Assembly: GCA_001005265.1 (NCBI GenBank)
Contig: CP011392.1
Coordinates: 1,547,902-1,611,901, forward strand
Length of the DNA: 64,000 nt
Reading direction: 5' to 3'
Source of the DNA: Dehalogenimonas sp. WBC-2
GTDB lineage: Bacteria; Chloroflexota; Dehalococcoidia; Dehalococcoidales; Dehalococcoidaceae
Shown here: positions 25,724 through 34,899 of the stretch, piece after piece
Position numbering within the stretch: position 1 is the first letter of the stretch
How the letters are laid out: each line of letters begins with the position of its first letter
Made by a program: the position numbers and the translations under genes
The notes under the pieces: model-generated
Databases searched by the model: none
Told to the model about the DNA's origin: nothing
Seen by the model: the letters and a program-made list of their open reading frames with translations, nothing else

Positions 25724-26770
25724 ATGCTTGGCACTAGATCTGAAACAATACTCTCGAGTATCATCCGGCAGTACGTTGAAACCGCCGCACCGGTGTCATC
25801 GACAGCGGTTCTAGCTGAATGCGGTATTGATGTTTGTTCGGCCACGGTCAGAAACGAAATGGTGCGCCTGGAAGAAGAGGGTTATATTCTTAAGCCGCAC
25901 CACTCTGCTGGTAGTATCCCATCAGACAAAGGCTACCGGTACTATGTGGAGAGTATCAAGAATGCTCGGATGCCAGTTACTGACCAACTTCTTATCAACC
26001 ACCTGTTTCACCAGGTAGAAAAGGAAATGGAAAATTGGCTGTCGCTGGCAGCCGGTCTGGTATCCCAGCGGGTACACAATGTTGCCATCGTCACTCAGCC
26101 TAAACAGGTCAGCGCAAGATACCATCATCTGGAACTGGTGGTGTTGCAGGAAAGCCTGGCTTTGGCGGTGCTCATCATGCGCGGCGCGCGTGTTAGACAA
26201 CAACTGGTCAGTTTTGATGCTCCCGTTGGACAATTTGAACTCAACGGCATGTCTGGAAAGTTGAACGAAGCTTTTGACGGACAATCGCACACCGTTATTG
26301 AGAAAAGCAATCTGTTTCTCAATGAGAATGAGAAAAAAGTTCGCGACGCCGTGGTCAAAATGCTCCATGCCGAGGACCAGCAAACCAATGAGGAACCTTA
26401 CTTGGACGGCCTGAACTACCTGCTGGAACAGCCAGAATTCACCCGGAACCATCGCGCTCAGTCTCTTATGGAACTGGTGGAAAATCGGCGTTTGGGAAAG
26501 ATGCTGGGTGAGGCTGAATTTGAAGGCCAGGACATCAAGGTTTATATCGGCCAGGAGAATCGTGAGGAGACTATCCGAGATTACTCAGTAGTGCTCGGCA
26601 GCTATGGTTTGGCCGATGAGGCTCGCGGCACCCTTGGCGTCATCGGCCCGACACGGATGAATTATGAAAAGACTATCGCCGCAGTGCGCTACCTATCGCT
26701 GGTAATGAGCGCACTGGTCGCCGAATTGTACGGTCGGCAACCCGACTCTCAGACTGAAAACGAAACCTGA
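25724..26770 (+). CDS. hrcA: Heat-inducible transcription repressor HrcA
   Basis: The 348-residue protein has the N-terminal winged helix (about 1-80, with SSIIRQYVETAAPVSS and SATVRNEMVRLEEEGYI) and the GAF-like HrcA domain. Conserved PSDKGYRYYV follows the helix-turn-helix. It represses its own operon by binding the CIRCE element at 25684-25710 and loses activity on heat shock when chaperones are titrated. First gene of hrcA-grpE-dnaK. No strong Shine-Dalgarno is seen; AAAAAG precedes the ATG. Confidence 0.95.
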   Translation: MLGTRSETILSSIIRQYVETAAPVSSTAVLAECGIDVCSATVRNEMVRLEEEGYILKPHHSAGSIPSDKGYRYYVESIKNARMPVTDQLLINHLFHQVEKEMENWLSLAAGLVSQRVHNVAIVTQPKQVSARYHHLELVVLQESLALAVLIMRGARVRQQLVSFDAPVGQFELNGMSGKLNEAFDGQSHTVIEKSNLFLNENEKKVRDAVVKMLHAEDQQTNEEPYLDGLNYLLEQPEFTRNHRAQSLMELVENRRLGKMLGEAEFEGQDIKVYIGQENREETIRDYSVVLGSYGLADEARGTLGVIGPTRMNYEKTIAAVRYLSLVMSALVAELYGRQPDSQTENET

Positions 26771-26841
26771 ACTGGATTAGTTCTAAGTCGCGGATAGCGG
26801 TATTATTTAGATAGAAACTATCTTTTTACAAGGGGTAATAA

Positions 26842-27357
26842 ATGGTACGGGATAAACACGAAACAGTCGCAGAAGATGATATCCAGGGAGAGTTTGACAG
26901 CGTCCAGGCATCGCTGGAACAGGAAAAAGCACGTGCTGAGGAAAATCTACATAATTTCAAACGCGCCCAGGCTGATTTCATCAACTACAAACGCCGTACC
27001 GATGTGGAAAAGGCGGAATCACTGGGATTCGGTAAGAGCTTGGCCTTTCTTTCAGTGCTGCCGGTGCTTGACGACCTGTCCCGCGCTCTGGCGGCAGTGC
27101 CGGAAAACCTGGCTGGCGAATCCTGGGTTCAGGGTATGTCCCTCATAGAGAAGAAATTCCTCCAGTTGTTGGAGCGTGAGGGGGTCAGCCGCATGAGAAC
27201 GGTAGGAGAACAATTTGATCCAAGTCTCCATGAAGCCGTACTCCGTTGCGCCGGTGAAGAAGGCGTTATTGTTGAAGAACTGCTGGCTGGTTATATGTAC
27301 CGGGACAAGGTGCTGCGGCAGGCGCAGGTCAAAGTAGCCTGTGAGGATATTTCATAA
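26842..27357 (+). CDS. grpE: Nucleotide exchange factor GrpE
   Basis: The 171-residue protein has a charged N-terminal coiled coil (about 10-65, with FKRAQADFINYKRRT) and the C-terminal beta-wing domain ending in YRDKVLRQAQVKV. It releases ADP from DnaK. CAAGGGG provides the ribosome site. It lies 71 bases after hrcA and 71 bases before dnaK. Confidence 0.94.
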   Translation: MVRDKHETVAEDDIQGEFDSVQASLEQEKARAEENLHNFKRAQADFINYKRRTDVEKAESLGFGKSLAFLSVLPVLDDLSRALAAVPENLAGESWVQGMSLIEKKFLQLLEREGVSRMRTVGEQFDPSLHEAVLRCAGEEGVIVEELLAGYMYRDKVLRQAQVKVACEDIS

Positions 27358-27364
27358 ACCTGGT

Positions 27365-27394
27365 TTGGGACTTGGCATTTCCAGGCAGTATAAT
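27365..27394 (+). promoter_or_regulatory. Possible internal promoter for dnaK
   Basis: TTGGGA (27365-27370), 18-base spacer and TATAAT (27389-27394), 35 bases before the dnaK start and with no CIRCE palindrome. It could give basal DnaK synthesis independent of HrcA. Confidence 0.45.
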
Positions 27395-27428
27395 CAAATA
27401 GGTCAATGCAAGGAGGAATAAACAACAA

Positions 27429-29351
27429 ATGGGCAAGGTAATCGGTATCGATCTCGGCACCACTAACTCAGAAGTGGCTGTCATCCAGGCTGGTGAGCCT
27501 GTAGTCATTCCCTCAGCCGAAGGCGGCACACTGGTGCCCTCGGTAGTAGCCGTCAATAAGAACGGTGAACGTTTAGTCGGCCGTCAAGCCAAGAATCAGT
27601 CTGTCTTAAACCCGGATAATACCATTTACAGCATCAAGCGTTTCATGGGACGCAAGTGGGGCGAGCCAGCCGGACGTGAACTGCCGGTAGAAGAGGACGC
27701 CAAGCGGAAGTCCTACAAAGTTATCAAAGGCCCCAATAATGAGGTTAAAGTGGCTCTCGGCGGCAAAGAATACACTCCGCCAGAGGTCTCGGCCATGATT
27801 CTCCAAAAGCTCAAGGCTGATGCCGAGGCTTTTCTGGGCGAAACCGTTACCGAGGCAGTTATCACGGTTCCGGCCTATTTCAATGACGCCCAGCGTCAAG
27901 CCACCAAGGACGCCGGCCAGATCGCCGGTCTTAAGGTCCTACGTATCGTCAACGAACCCACCGCCGCGGCTTTGGCTTACGGCTTAGATAAGAAAAAAGA
28001 GGAGACAGTGGCCGTCTATGACCTTGGTGGCGGTACCTTCGACGTCTCTATCCTGGAACTGGGCGAAGGCACATTCCAGGTGAAATCCACCAACGGTGAT
28101 ACCCACCTTGGCGGCGACGATTTCGACCAGAAGATTATCGACTGGCTGGTTGCCGAATACAAAAAGGATCAGGGTATTGACCTGTCCAAAGACAAGACAG
28201 CCATGCAGCGCCTCAAAGAGGCGGCCGAAAAGTCCAAGGTGGAGTTGTCGACCGTGCAGCAGACTGAGGTCAATCTGCCGTTCATCACTGCAGATGCCTC
28301 CGGCCCCAAGCACCTCAATATCACCATGACCCGCTCCAAGCTGGAGCAGTTGGTTGCCGACCTGGTAGAAAAAACCATGGGACCCTGCCGCCAGGCGCTT
28401 CAGGACGCTGGCAAGACCACCGCCCAGATCGATGAAGTCATTCTGGTCGGCGGACAGACACGCATGCCGCTTGTTCGCGCCAAAGTTAAAGAATTTTTCG
28501 GCAAAGAACCTAATATGAGCGTCAACCCGGACGAGGTAGTGGCCATCGGGGCCGCCATTCAGGCCGGTGTCATTAAAGGCGAGGTATCTGATGTCCTGCT
28601 GCTCGACGTGTCTCCGTTAACCCTGGGTATCGAGACATTGGGCGGAGTGGCCACTCCCCTCATCCCGCGTAACACCACTATCCCTACCTCTAAAAGTCAG
28701 GTTTTCTCCACCGCCGGAGACAATCAGCCAAGTGTGGAAATCCACGTGCTTCAAGGCGAACGTCCCATGGCCACTGATAACCGTACTCTGGGCCGCTTTA
28801 TGCTGGATGGCATCTTGCCTGCCCCCCGTGGTCTGCCGCAAATCGAGGTCACTTTTGATGTTGACGCCAACGGTATCCTGTCGGTAAAAGCCCAGGATAA
28901 GGGCACCGGCAAGGAACAAAAGATCACTATTACCGCTTCCTCCGGTCTGTCCAAAGAAGAGGTTGCCAAGATGCAGCGCGAGGCCGAAGCCCATGCTACC
29001 GAAGACAGCGCCCGCAAGGAACTGGCTGAGGCCAAGAACCAGGGTGACACTATGGCTTACCAATCTGAAAAAATGCTCAATGACAATAAGGATAAAGTAC
29101 CGGAAGACCTGAAAACCGAGGTCACCAGCAAGATTGGGGCTGTCCGCCAGGCTCTACAAGGTTCGGACACTGCCGCCCTCAAAAGCGCCACTCAGGAATT
29201 GAATGAGGCCATGCAGAAGCTGGGCAGCACCGTTTACAGCCAGCAACAAGCTCAATCACCCCCTCCCGGTGCTGATAGCGCCCCAGGCACCGACGGCGGT
29301 GAAAAGCCCGCTGACGATGGCACCGTCGAGGGTGAATTCCGCGAAGTTTAA
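27429..29351 (+). CDS. dnaK: Chaperone DnaK (Hsp70)
   Basis: The 640-residue Hsp70 begins [17 protein letters not shown]. It has [14 protein letters not shown] and GGDDFDQKI in the nucleotide-binding domain, the linker [16 protein letters not shown] near 385-400 and a Gly/Pro-rich tail ending EGEFREV. AAGGAGG sits upstream. No dnaJ follows; a terminator ends the operon, so DnaJ must be encoded elsewhere. Confidence 0.97.
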   Translation: MGKVIGIDLGTTNSEVAVIQAGEPVVIPSAEGGTLVPSVVAVNKNGERLVGRQAKNQSVLNPDNTIYSIKRFMGRKWGEPAGRELPVEEDAKRKSYKVIKGPNNEVKVALGGKEYTPPEVSAMILQKLKADAEAFLGETVTEAVITVPAYFNDAQRQATKDAGQIAGLKVLRIVNEPTAAALAYGLDKKKEETVAVYDLGGGTFDVSILELGEGTFQVKSTNGDTHLGGDDFDQKIIDWLVAEYKKDQGIDLSKDKTAMQRLKEAAEKSKVELSTVQQTEVNLPFITADASGPKHLNITMTRSKLEQLVADLVEKTMGPCRQALQDAGKTTAQIDEVILVGGQTRMPLVRAKVKEFFGKEPNMSVNPDEVVAIGAAIQAGVIKGEVSDVLLLDVSPLTLGIETLGGVATPLIPRNTTIPTSKSQVFSTAGDNQPSVEIHVLQGERPMATDNRTLGRFMLDGILPAPRGLPQIEVTFDVDANGILSVKAQDKGTGKEQKITITASSGLSKEEVAKMQREAEAHATEDSARKELAEAKNQGDTMAYQSEKMLNDNKDKVPEDLKTEVTSKIGAVRQALQGSDTAALKSATQELNEAMQKLGSTVYSQQQAQSPPPGADSAPGTDGGEKPADDGTVEGEFREV

Positions 29352-29370
29352 TCAACAAATCGAACGGCAA

Positions 29371-29404
29371 AAAAGGGGCGGGAGCTTGGCTCCCGCCCCT
29401 TTTT
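29371..29404. terminator. Bidirectional terminator between dnaK and the 5'-nucleotidase gene
   Basis: AGGGGCGGGAGC pairs with GCTCCCGCCCCT around a 3-base loop, flanked by A4 and a T5 run. Position between convergent genes supports use on both strands. Confidence 0.9.
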
Positions 29405-29440
29405 ATTATTCGTGGCGATCATTTTATGCTGGCTGTTAAC

Positions 29441-30904
29441 CTACTTATAAACCAGCCGCCCCTCAACCTTGCGTCCGATATTCTGGTGATTGGTCAGATA
29501 CTCTTCCATCACCTCCGGCACCGACGTGGAGATAAGTTTGCCGGCGCCTGTTGCCTGAAGTTCTTCCAGGCTGATATTCAAATATGCATCGCAGTTACTG
29601 ACGTGATAGCCGATGAGCCCGATACTCAGACGGTCTGCCTCGCCGACTGGCTGGCCGTTGAAAGTTAAACTCACCAGTTGTTCGGTCTTATCATCGTATA
29701 TCGCTTTGATCCTGCCGTTCACCTGGTAGCATTCACCTTCACCGTTGCGGTTAGCCGGGCGCATGATATGGCCGAATATACGCTTAAGCTGGGCACCGGT
29801 AATCACAAAACGTTTAAGATAGTCTTCATAAGGAAAGGCTTCCCGGAAGGTTTTCAGTGTCACTATTGGGCCAAGTTCTTTTTTTCTGATTGAACCGGAA
29901 CCCACCAGCATAACGTCGCATTCAGACATATCCGCCAGCGCATCAGCAAAAAGGTTACCTAGCGCTGTTTCTTCTTCACGTTTGGGATGAGTCATCGTTC
30001 CGGTGAACTTGCAGATAAGCGTATTATACTTCTGATCTACTTCTGTTTTCAGTGAATCGATGTATTTAGCCAGTTCTGCATCGGGTTCAGCAATGCCATC
30101 CTCTATGGGAATCAACTGCCATTTATACTCAACGATTGAATTGGTGTCATCATCAACAACGATATCAAACCTGCCGATTTGATCTGATCCCACACCCGCC
30201 TGAGCGATAAGGATTCCATTTACCTTCGCCGGTTGTTCCAACACGGTGTGGGAGTGTCCGCCGATGATCATATCCACTCCCCACTCAGGGTTCAGCAATT
30301 TAGCCAGTTCGATATCGGATTCAAAACCGATGTGGGTCAAAAGTATAGTCAGGTCAATATCATCATTCTTATAGGCGTTGGTGATCACCCCCACCTCCCG
30401 GCTGGCATCCTCTAAACTTACAAAGCTGCCGATCAATTTGTCTTTCTTGATGGCATCAATAACTTTTTCAGTGACTATTCCGGTGAAAAGAATATCGAAC
30501 CCGGCCTTATTAATAATATGGAACGGTTGCATCAATCGTTTATGGTACTGTTTGATGTATAGATTGGCATTGACGATAGGGAAATTTGCTACCTTTTCCA
30601 GGAACAACAGGTGCGGCAGGCCATAATCAAATTCATGGTTGCCCAGGGTCACCACGTCCGGCGCCAGGTAGTTCATGATGGACATAGTTGACAAGCCTTT
30701 GTATTCAGCGTCGATCAACGAGCCCTGCACCATGTCACCGGCGATAACATATAAAACGTTTTCTTCTTCACGCCGCACTTTGTTGATATAGCCGGATAAC
30801 AAGGCCAGCCCCCCGGTCAGCTTGCCGCCCCCCGCCGCCACCTCAGCCAGGAAATCACCATGCATGTCATTGGAATGCAGGATTGTAAACTTCTTGGTGT
30901 TCAT
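29441..30904 (-). CDS. 5'-nucleotidase / 2',3'-cyclic phosphodiesterase family (UshA-like), cytosolic
   Basis: The 487-residue protein starts MNTKKFTILHSNDMHGDF and shows the family metal motifs: NDMHG, AGDMVQGS, LGNHEFDYG, LLTHIG and GGHSHT. The C-terminal substrate domain includes GSGSIRKKELGP and FPYEDYLKRFVITG. Unlike secreted UshA, there is no signal peptide, so it should act in the cytosol, perhaps in nucleotide recycling. AGGAGTTAACC precedes the ATG. The zinc-ribbon gene ends two bases upstream, so the two are co-transcribed. Confidence 0.88.
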   Translation of the reverse strand: MNTKKFTILHSNDMHGDFLAEVAAGGGKLTGGLALLSGYINKVRREEENVLYVIAGDMVQGSLIDAEYKGLSTMSIMNYLAPDVVTLGNHEFDYGLPHLLFLEKVANFPIVNANLYIKQYHKRLMQPFHIINKAGFDILFTGIVTEKVIDAIKKDKLIGSFVSLEDASREVGVITNAYKNDDIDLTILLTHIGFESDIELAKLLNPEWGVDMIIGGHSHTVLEQPAKVNGILIAQAGVGSDQIGRFDIVVDDDTNSIVEYKWQLIPIEDGIAEPDAELAKYIDSLKTEVDQKYNTLICKFTGTMTHPKREEETALGNLFADALADMSECDVMLVGSGSIRKKELGPIVTLKTFREAFPYEDYLKRFVITGAQLKRIFGHIMRPANRNGEGECYQVNGRIKAIYDDKTEQLVSLTFNGQPVGEADRLSIGLIGYHVSNCDAYLNISLEELQATGAGKLISTSVPEVMEEYLTNHQNIGRKVEGRLVYK

Positions 30905-30906
30905 GG

Positions 30907-31545
30907 TTAACTCCTGATTTTGGCTTTATAAAAATGCTCCAGTATCTTTACCACTTCGTTTAAATCTCCGCCGCTCTGATATTTGTACTTCTCGCTGGCA
31001 GTCTCAAATTCCATCTCCAGGTATTCTTCGCCCGGACCATCATCATCACCACTCCGGAACTTCCGTTTGAGTTTCAGGCTGCTGATACTGGCATGCAGGA
31101 TAGCAAAATTAGCTTTGTCCTCCGCCAGTATGGTGTCGGGGTTCATGTCCATGTACCGCAGATGAGCATTGGCAAAGGCTTTCATCTGGTCGCCGATTTT
31201 CCCCATCCATCCCTTGCCTGCCGCCTTACTTTCCGCTTGCGATTGCCGTATCACATCTTTGATCACATCATTGGATAACTTGGCAAAAATGAGTGAATCG
31301 GCGGTAAAAACCATGGTGTAGTTTTCAGGTATCCCAAATTTGGCTTTCTTGATCTGGGGTAAGGCGGTGATCACCTGCCGGGTATCAGCCGGATACACCG
31401 CAGCAGGAGCGGGTTCCGGCGCCGTCACGTGACGGGGCGCTGTTTCAGGTGCTGATGGTTGAGAGACGGTAGTAGCGGCGCCGCACGAACCGCAAAACCG
31501 CGGGTTGTTTTCCAATTTGGTACCACAATTGCTGCAAAAAGCCAT
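30907..31545 (-). CDS. Zinc-ribbon protein with PH-like domain
   Basis: The protein starts MAFCSNCGTKLENNPRFCGSCGAA, a four-cysteine zinc ribbon of the type found at the N terminus of many bacterial membrane- or scaffold-associated proteins. An Ala/Pro linker (about 25-62) and a 150-residue domain of alternating strands follow. The domain resembles a PH/YokE-like fold, but I cannot confirm it. Start at ATG 31545; the in-frame ATG at 31551 is two codons upstream. Function unknown. Operon with the 5'-nucleotidase. Confidence 0.75.
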   Translation of the reverse strand: MAFCSNCGTKLENNPRFCGSCGAATTVSQPSAPETAPRHVTAPEPAPAAVYPADTRQVITALPQIKKAKFGIPENYTMVFTADSLIFAKLSNDVIKDVIRQSQAESKAAGKGWMGKIGDQMKAFANAHLRYMDMNPDTILAEDKANFAILHASISSLKLKRKFRSGDDDGPGEEYLEMEFETASEKYKYQSGGDLNEVVKILEHFYKAKIRS

Positions 31546-31604
31546 GTTCACTCCTCCGATTTTTTATGTGATTTGCTGCTTTAAAAATGAAATTCGGTTG
31601 TGAG

Positions 31605-32369
31605 TCAGATTGTTGAGGCTCCGGAAACATTCAGGTGGGACTTAATTATCTTGTCTAACACCTCTTTTGCTTCTTTCTCTTTGCCCAGCGGCACCGGCAC
31701 TCTGGCGTTGTAAAAATACCGGTTATACCTGCCCGGAGCCGAATACCCAAAACTCATTATCGCCTGTCCCAGATGTTTGTCATCCATTGAAGCGTTTTCC
31801 AGCCTGGCACCCAGACCTGTCCACGTGTGCAACTCCCTGTTGATATATGCGCCGTCGCGGTTGATGTACACCTCACCGATATACTTTTGGTTCTGAGACC
31901 TTCGGTACCAGGTTACAAAGACGGCTGTGAAACCGATAATAATGATGAGGCCGCCAATAGAGATCAGGGTCGACATCAGTGAGTCAGGTACCGCGATAAC
32001 AAAAATGACGCCGACGATAACCGCTATCACTGAAATCATTATGAACATCGCACGGTTCGTCTCCACCTGTTCACGATGCTCACGTTCAGCATAAGCGCGC
32101 CATTCGTTAGCAGAATAAGTCCAGTGCGCCAGCAAATTCTCGCCTTTAATCATTTTATCCAGCGCCCTGGCGCGCCGGAAATAAATGACCATTATAATGA
32201 TCCCCATGATGAAAACAAAGATGGAAACAAAGGCAAGAGCAAAACCGCCATCAAAACCATCGATACCAAAAAGAACGGTATTGAAAATACCAAATATCGA
32301 AGCCAGTGTGATGATACACCAGGCGATAGCAGTGCGGCGCGGCGGGTTGACCGGGCGTTTTTCAGCCAT
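31605..32369 (-). CDS. Four-helix membrane protein of unknown function
   Basis: The ATG at 32369 gives about 254 residues with four transmembrane segments: two near 14-70 and two near 108-160, separated by a charged cytoplasmic loop (RRARALDKMIKGENLLAHWTY). The C-terminal soluble domain is about 95 residues and includes YINRDGAYINRELHTWTG. The upstream in-frame start at 32450 is unlikely because a promoter ends nine bases before 32369. The preceding gene ends near 32431. No characterised family recognised. Confidence 0.72.
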   Translation of the reverse strand: MAEKRPVNPPRRTAIAWCIITLASIFGIFNTVLFGIDGFDGGFALAFVSIFVFIMGIIIMVIYFRRARALDKMIKGENLLAHWTYSANEWRAYAEREHREQVETNRAMFIMISVIAVIVGVIFVIAVPDSLMSTLISIGGLIIIIGFTAVFVTWYRRSQNQKYIGEVYINRDGAYINRELHTWTGLGARLENASMDDKHLGQAIMSFGYSAPGRYNRYFYNARVPVPLGKEKEAKEVLDKIIKSHLNVSGASTI

Positions 32370-32378
32370 ATTGTTGCC

Positions 32379-32407
32379 ATTATAAGGGTCTAATGTCACG
32401 GCTTCAA
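32379..32407 (-). promoter_or_regulatory. Promoter of the four-helix membrane protein (near-leaderless)
   Basis: On the - strand TTGAAG (32407 to 32402), 17-base spacer and TATAAT (32384 to 32379) end nine bases before the ATG at 32369. The leader would be about two bases. Confidence 0.7.
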
Positions 32408-32430
32408 TGTTTTTGTGTATACTTTTTTGT

Positions 32431-32859
32431 TTATGTGAGTGGCATGACATGATATTTGAAGCTGTAACCGGCTTTCTTCACCGCATCCTCTATCTGCGTA
32501 CGAAGTTTGGAATAATCAAAGTTGTAATTATATCGTTTGCCAAAAAGCATCGACTGTTCGGTAATACCGCCCTTCCTTGCCCCGGTTGTTGCTTTATACT
32601 TCTCCATTTTAAAACCCAGTCCCGGGCTTGTTCCACTTTCACTGCTGCTAAGCCCTGATCCTGTTTCTTTCAACATTTCACTGTATTGCAGTTCTTTTTC
32701 AATTTCATTAAGCCGGAACATCGCCATATATGTCAGCTTCCTGGTAGATAAAAAGGCTTTTCGTTCCGCGACGATAAATCCAAAAGAGTAAAGATTATTT
32801 CGTTCTTCAATCCGTGCAGGGATTGCCGCAATAATTGCCTTGATGTCATCGATCAACAT
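32431..32859 (-). CDS. Hypothetical cytosolic protein
   Basis: The 142-residue protein is mixed helical, with an alpha-helical N-terminal half (IDDIKAIIAAIPARIEERNN) and a Ser/Gly-rich middle (GSGLSSSESGTSPG). A C-terminal half with aromatic and basic residues (KRYNYNFDYSKLRTQIEDAVKK) follows. No domain, signal or membrane segment is recognised. It sits upstream of the membrane protein gene on the same strand, which has its own promoter. Confidence 0.55.
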   Translation of the reverse strand: MLIDDIKAIIAAIPARIEERNNLYSFGFIVAERKAFLSTRKLTYMAMFRLNEIEKELQYSEMLKETGSGLSSSESGTSPGLGFKMEKYKATTGARKGGITEQSMLFGKRYNYNFDYSKLRTQIEDAVKKAGYSFKYHVMPLT

Positions 32860-33124
32860 AGTCGGTCTCCATGGTTATCAGCTTATGCCTGCGTCAAGAA
32901 TACTAGTATAATGACCCCGATAACGTCTAACAACCGAACACAAAGCCGATGCCCTCAGCATTCCGGTTTTCTGTCAACAATTTCTCTATCTCTGACGGTC
33001 AGATGCCTTTTGATGGCACCTGCCAGAGGTTGTTGGGCGAGTGGGATAGGTAGAATGGACTATAAACTACACGAGGTCAGGACTAGTCCCGACCTCGTGT
33101 TTTCCTTTTCTGGTAGATCTGTTT
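32860..33124. other. Gene-less stretch with a hairpin
   Basis: CACGAGGTC (33070-33078) pairs with GACCTCGTG (33091-33099), extended inward by GGAC/GTCC, and TTTT follows on the + strand. It looks like a + strand terminator, but there is no recognisable + strand gene ahead of it. It lies about 25 bases downstream of the rdh leader stub on the - strand. Nothing else is evident. Confidence 0.5.
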
Positions 33125-33166
33125 TCAGGAAGCCTTGCTGCTTACCGTTGAATGAAACTTAGACAT
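33125..33166 (-). pseudogene. Remnant of a second rdhA: Tat-leader stub
   Basis: AAGGAGG precedes an ATG at 33166 whose 13 codons read MSKFHSTVSSKAS before a TGA at 33127-33125. FHSTVS is how Dehalococcoidia RdhA Tat leaders begin (HSTVSRRxFMK), and the broken rdhA just upstream has SDTHSTVSRRTFMKAL. The frame is lost right where the twin arginines should be. I read it as the surviving start of a deleted reductive dehalogenase gene. Confidence 0.6.
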
Positions 33167-33190
33167 AAAACCTCCTTTTTATATCTTTAA

Positions 33191-34578
33191 TTACCACCAT
33201 CTACCATTCGTAGCATCGTATTTATTAGGGATTTCTCTATTCCACCAGTCCTCGTTGCTCAAGTTTCCATAGCCGAATGCATCGTCCATGTTCCTGAAGA
33301 ATCCACTGAATATGCCGGTAGCTGCTACAGTTCCTTTAATGATGTTATGAATATTTGCTTCATCAAACTTTGAAAATACACATACGCCTTGGCAGTTACC
33401 GCAAAGTCCTGCGTACCTCATATTTCTATACGGTAAACAGGTCTTCCAATCGGCATACCATGTCTTAACGCCACCGGCATTCCACGGACCGGTTGTCTCC
33501 CATGATGGTTCAGTCTCTAGGCTTATAGAGTTACTCGGGCAAAGTTCGGCACATTTTTTGCAGGTTTTACAAAAACGCATTGCCCCAAATTCAATTGGGC
33601 TTTCTGTTGGCACTGGTAAATCAGTTAGCACCATATTAGGTACGCGCCCAACCATCCCATAAACAGGATGGATCAATAAATTTGCCCTCCCAAGCTCTCC
33701 TTGACCACCTAGTACTGCAAAACCATTTACATGACCAGGATTGCTTCCCGCCCCTCCATACCCTAATGCTCTAAGAAAGGTCAGTACCCTTCCTTGCATA
33801 AAATTAAGCTCAGAGTACGCCTTCGCTACTGCCGCACCGCCAAGATAACCATCCCAACTTTCCCCTGTTTTGTTGGTAAACATATTCTGCACAACAAGGT
33901 AACTAATGACATATTTGTAGCTTTTTGGAATAACATACCGATCTTTCTCAACCGAAGGCACCTCAGCATCTTCGAAAACATATGGTTTCCCATTTGCTTC
34001 ATCATTGGCAAATATCATCTTGAGCCTGTTATCATCCAACTCTTGGAAACTCACATGTGCCGCACCAAAATAGTGGAAGGCGGCGCGAATCATCTTGGCG
34101 TTTTCTTCTGGACTGCCTTGATATTTGGGCAGTCCAGCTTCCTGTGGAGTGGAGAATGCACCCGGCAATATAACTCTAGGACTAGTTTTGGTATAAAAAT
34201 CGAAATAACTATACGCATCATGTATCCAACCATAGGATGACGCTAAAACTACTCCAAGATCTTTGAGCGTGGCTCCGTCTTTGTTGGATTGAACGCGTGT
34301 GATCATGTCCTGCCGTTGCTCAGCAGCCCATTGTGCAGCCAGCGTGGCATATCCGTTTCCTGGTTCTTTCGATGGGTTAAATTGTAAACGTTTGTCATAA
34401 CGTTTCATTGTTTGCCAATCAATTTCTGAAGTCGGCTTGTCTGTTTGTTTCACAAACCAAGGAAGCTTGTGGCCTTTGTTCCCTGCTGCTACAAGATCAT
34501 CTAAATCTTGAAAAGCTGGGGCAATCGCAGTGCCTTCATGAATGTTCTTCTACTTACCGTGGAATGGGTATCAGACAT
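33191..34578 (-). pseudogene. rdhA: Reductive dehalogenase RdhA with a frame-disrupting deletion in the Tat signal
   Basis: The uninterrupted frame (33191-34453, 420 residues) has the RdhA C-terminal ferredoxin part: FCKTCKKCAELCP for one [4Fe-4S] cluster, CGNCQGVC for the second, and the FFRNMDDAFGYG tail. It lacks a Tat signal. Upstream, an ATG at 34578 preceded by AAGGAT reads MSDTHSTVSRRTFMKAL, a canonical RdhA twin-arginine start, then goes out of frame and stops at TAG 34501-34503. In the other frame the expected continuation appears: IAPAFQDLDDLVAAGNKGHKLPWFVKQTDKP, joining the long frame. The glycine-rich hydrophobic core of the signal is missing and the loss is not a multiple of three. 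The full-length protein is therefore not made, and a shorter internal start would give an unexported enzyme. No rdhB is adjacent. Confidence 0.85.
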
Positions 34579-34610
34579 CTTCTATATCCTTCTTTCTTCA
34601 TTTTTTCTAA

Positions 34611-34868
34611 TTAAACCAGCAGAAATGACCACGCCATAAAGGCAATGTCGTGAAACTGGTGGTACTTACCTTCCGGCAGCAGTCTCAGGAAAGCCATGAC
34701 GTCATCCGATGCGCCGTTTTGCTCCCCTTGTCGTAGCAGGTCATGTTTAGTTGCCGGGTAATTGACGCCCTGCAGACTGGTCTCGACATCAGCCACGCTC
34801 ATATCAAGACAACTGTGAAACCCGGGGCGGGTTCCGTGTTTTGCGGGGGCTACTCTTTCCATTACCAT
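34611..34868 (-). CDS. DUF2795 family protein (copy 1)
   Basis: The 85-residue protein has AGGAGGG eight bases before its ATG. Its core, LQGVNYPATKHDLLRQGEQNGASDDVMAFLRLLPEGKYHQFHDIAFMA, matches the DUF2795 pattern: a YPATKxxL start, an A/G-S-D-D-V helix and an LPxxxYxxxxDI end. The family is small, helical and of unknown function. A paralog lies at 37317-37589, so the two flank the ribonucleotide reductase and HTH genes. It is 31 bases downstream of the reductase stop, so co-transcription is likely. Confidence 0.75.
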   Translation of the reverse strand: MVMERVAPAKHGTRPGFHSCLDMSVADVETSLQGVNYPATKHDLLRQGEQNGASDDVMAFLRLLPEGKYHQFHDIAFMAWSFLLV

Positions 34869-34899
34869 ATTCTCGTTCCCTCCTTCTTCTCTCTAACTT

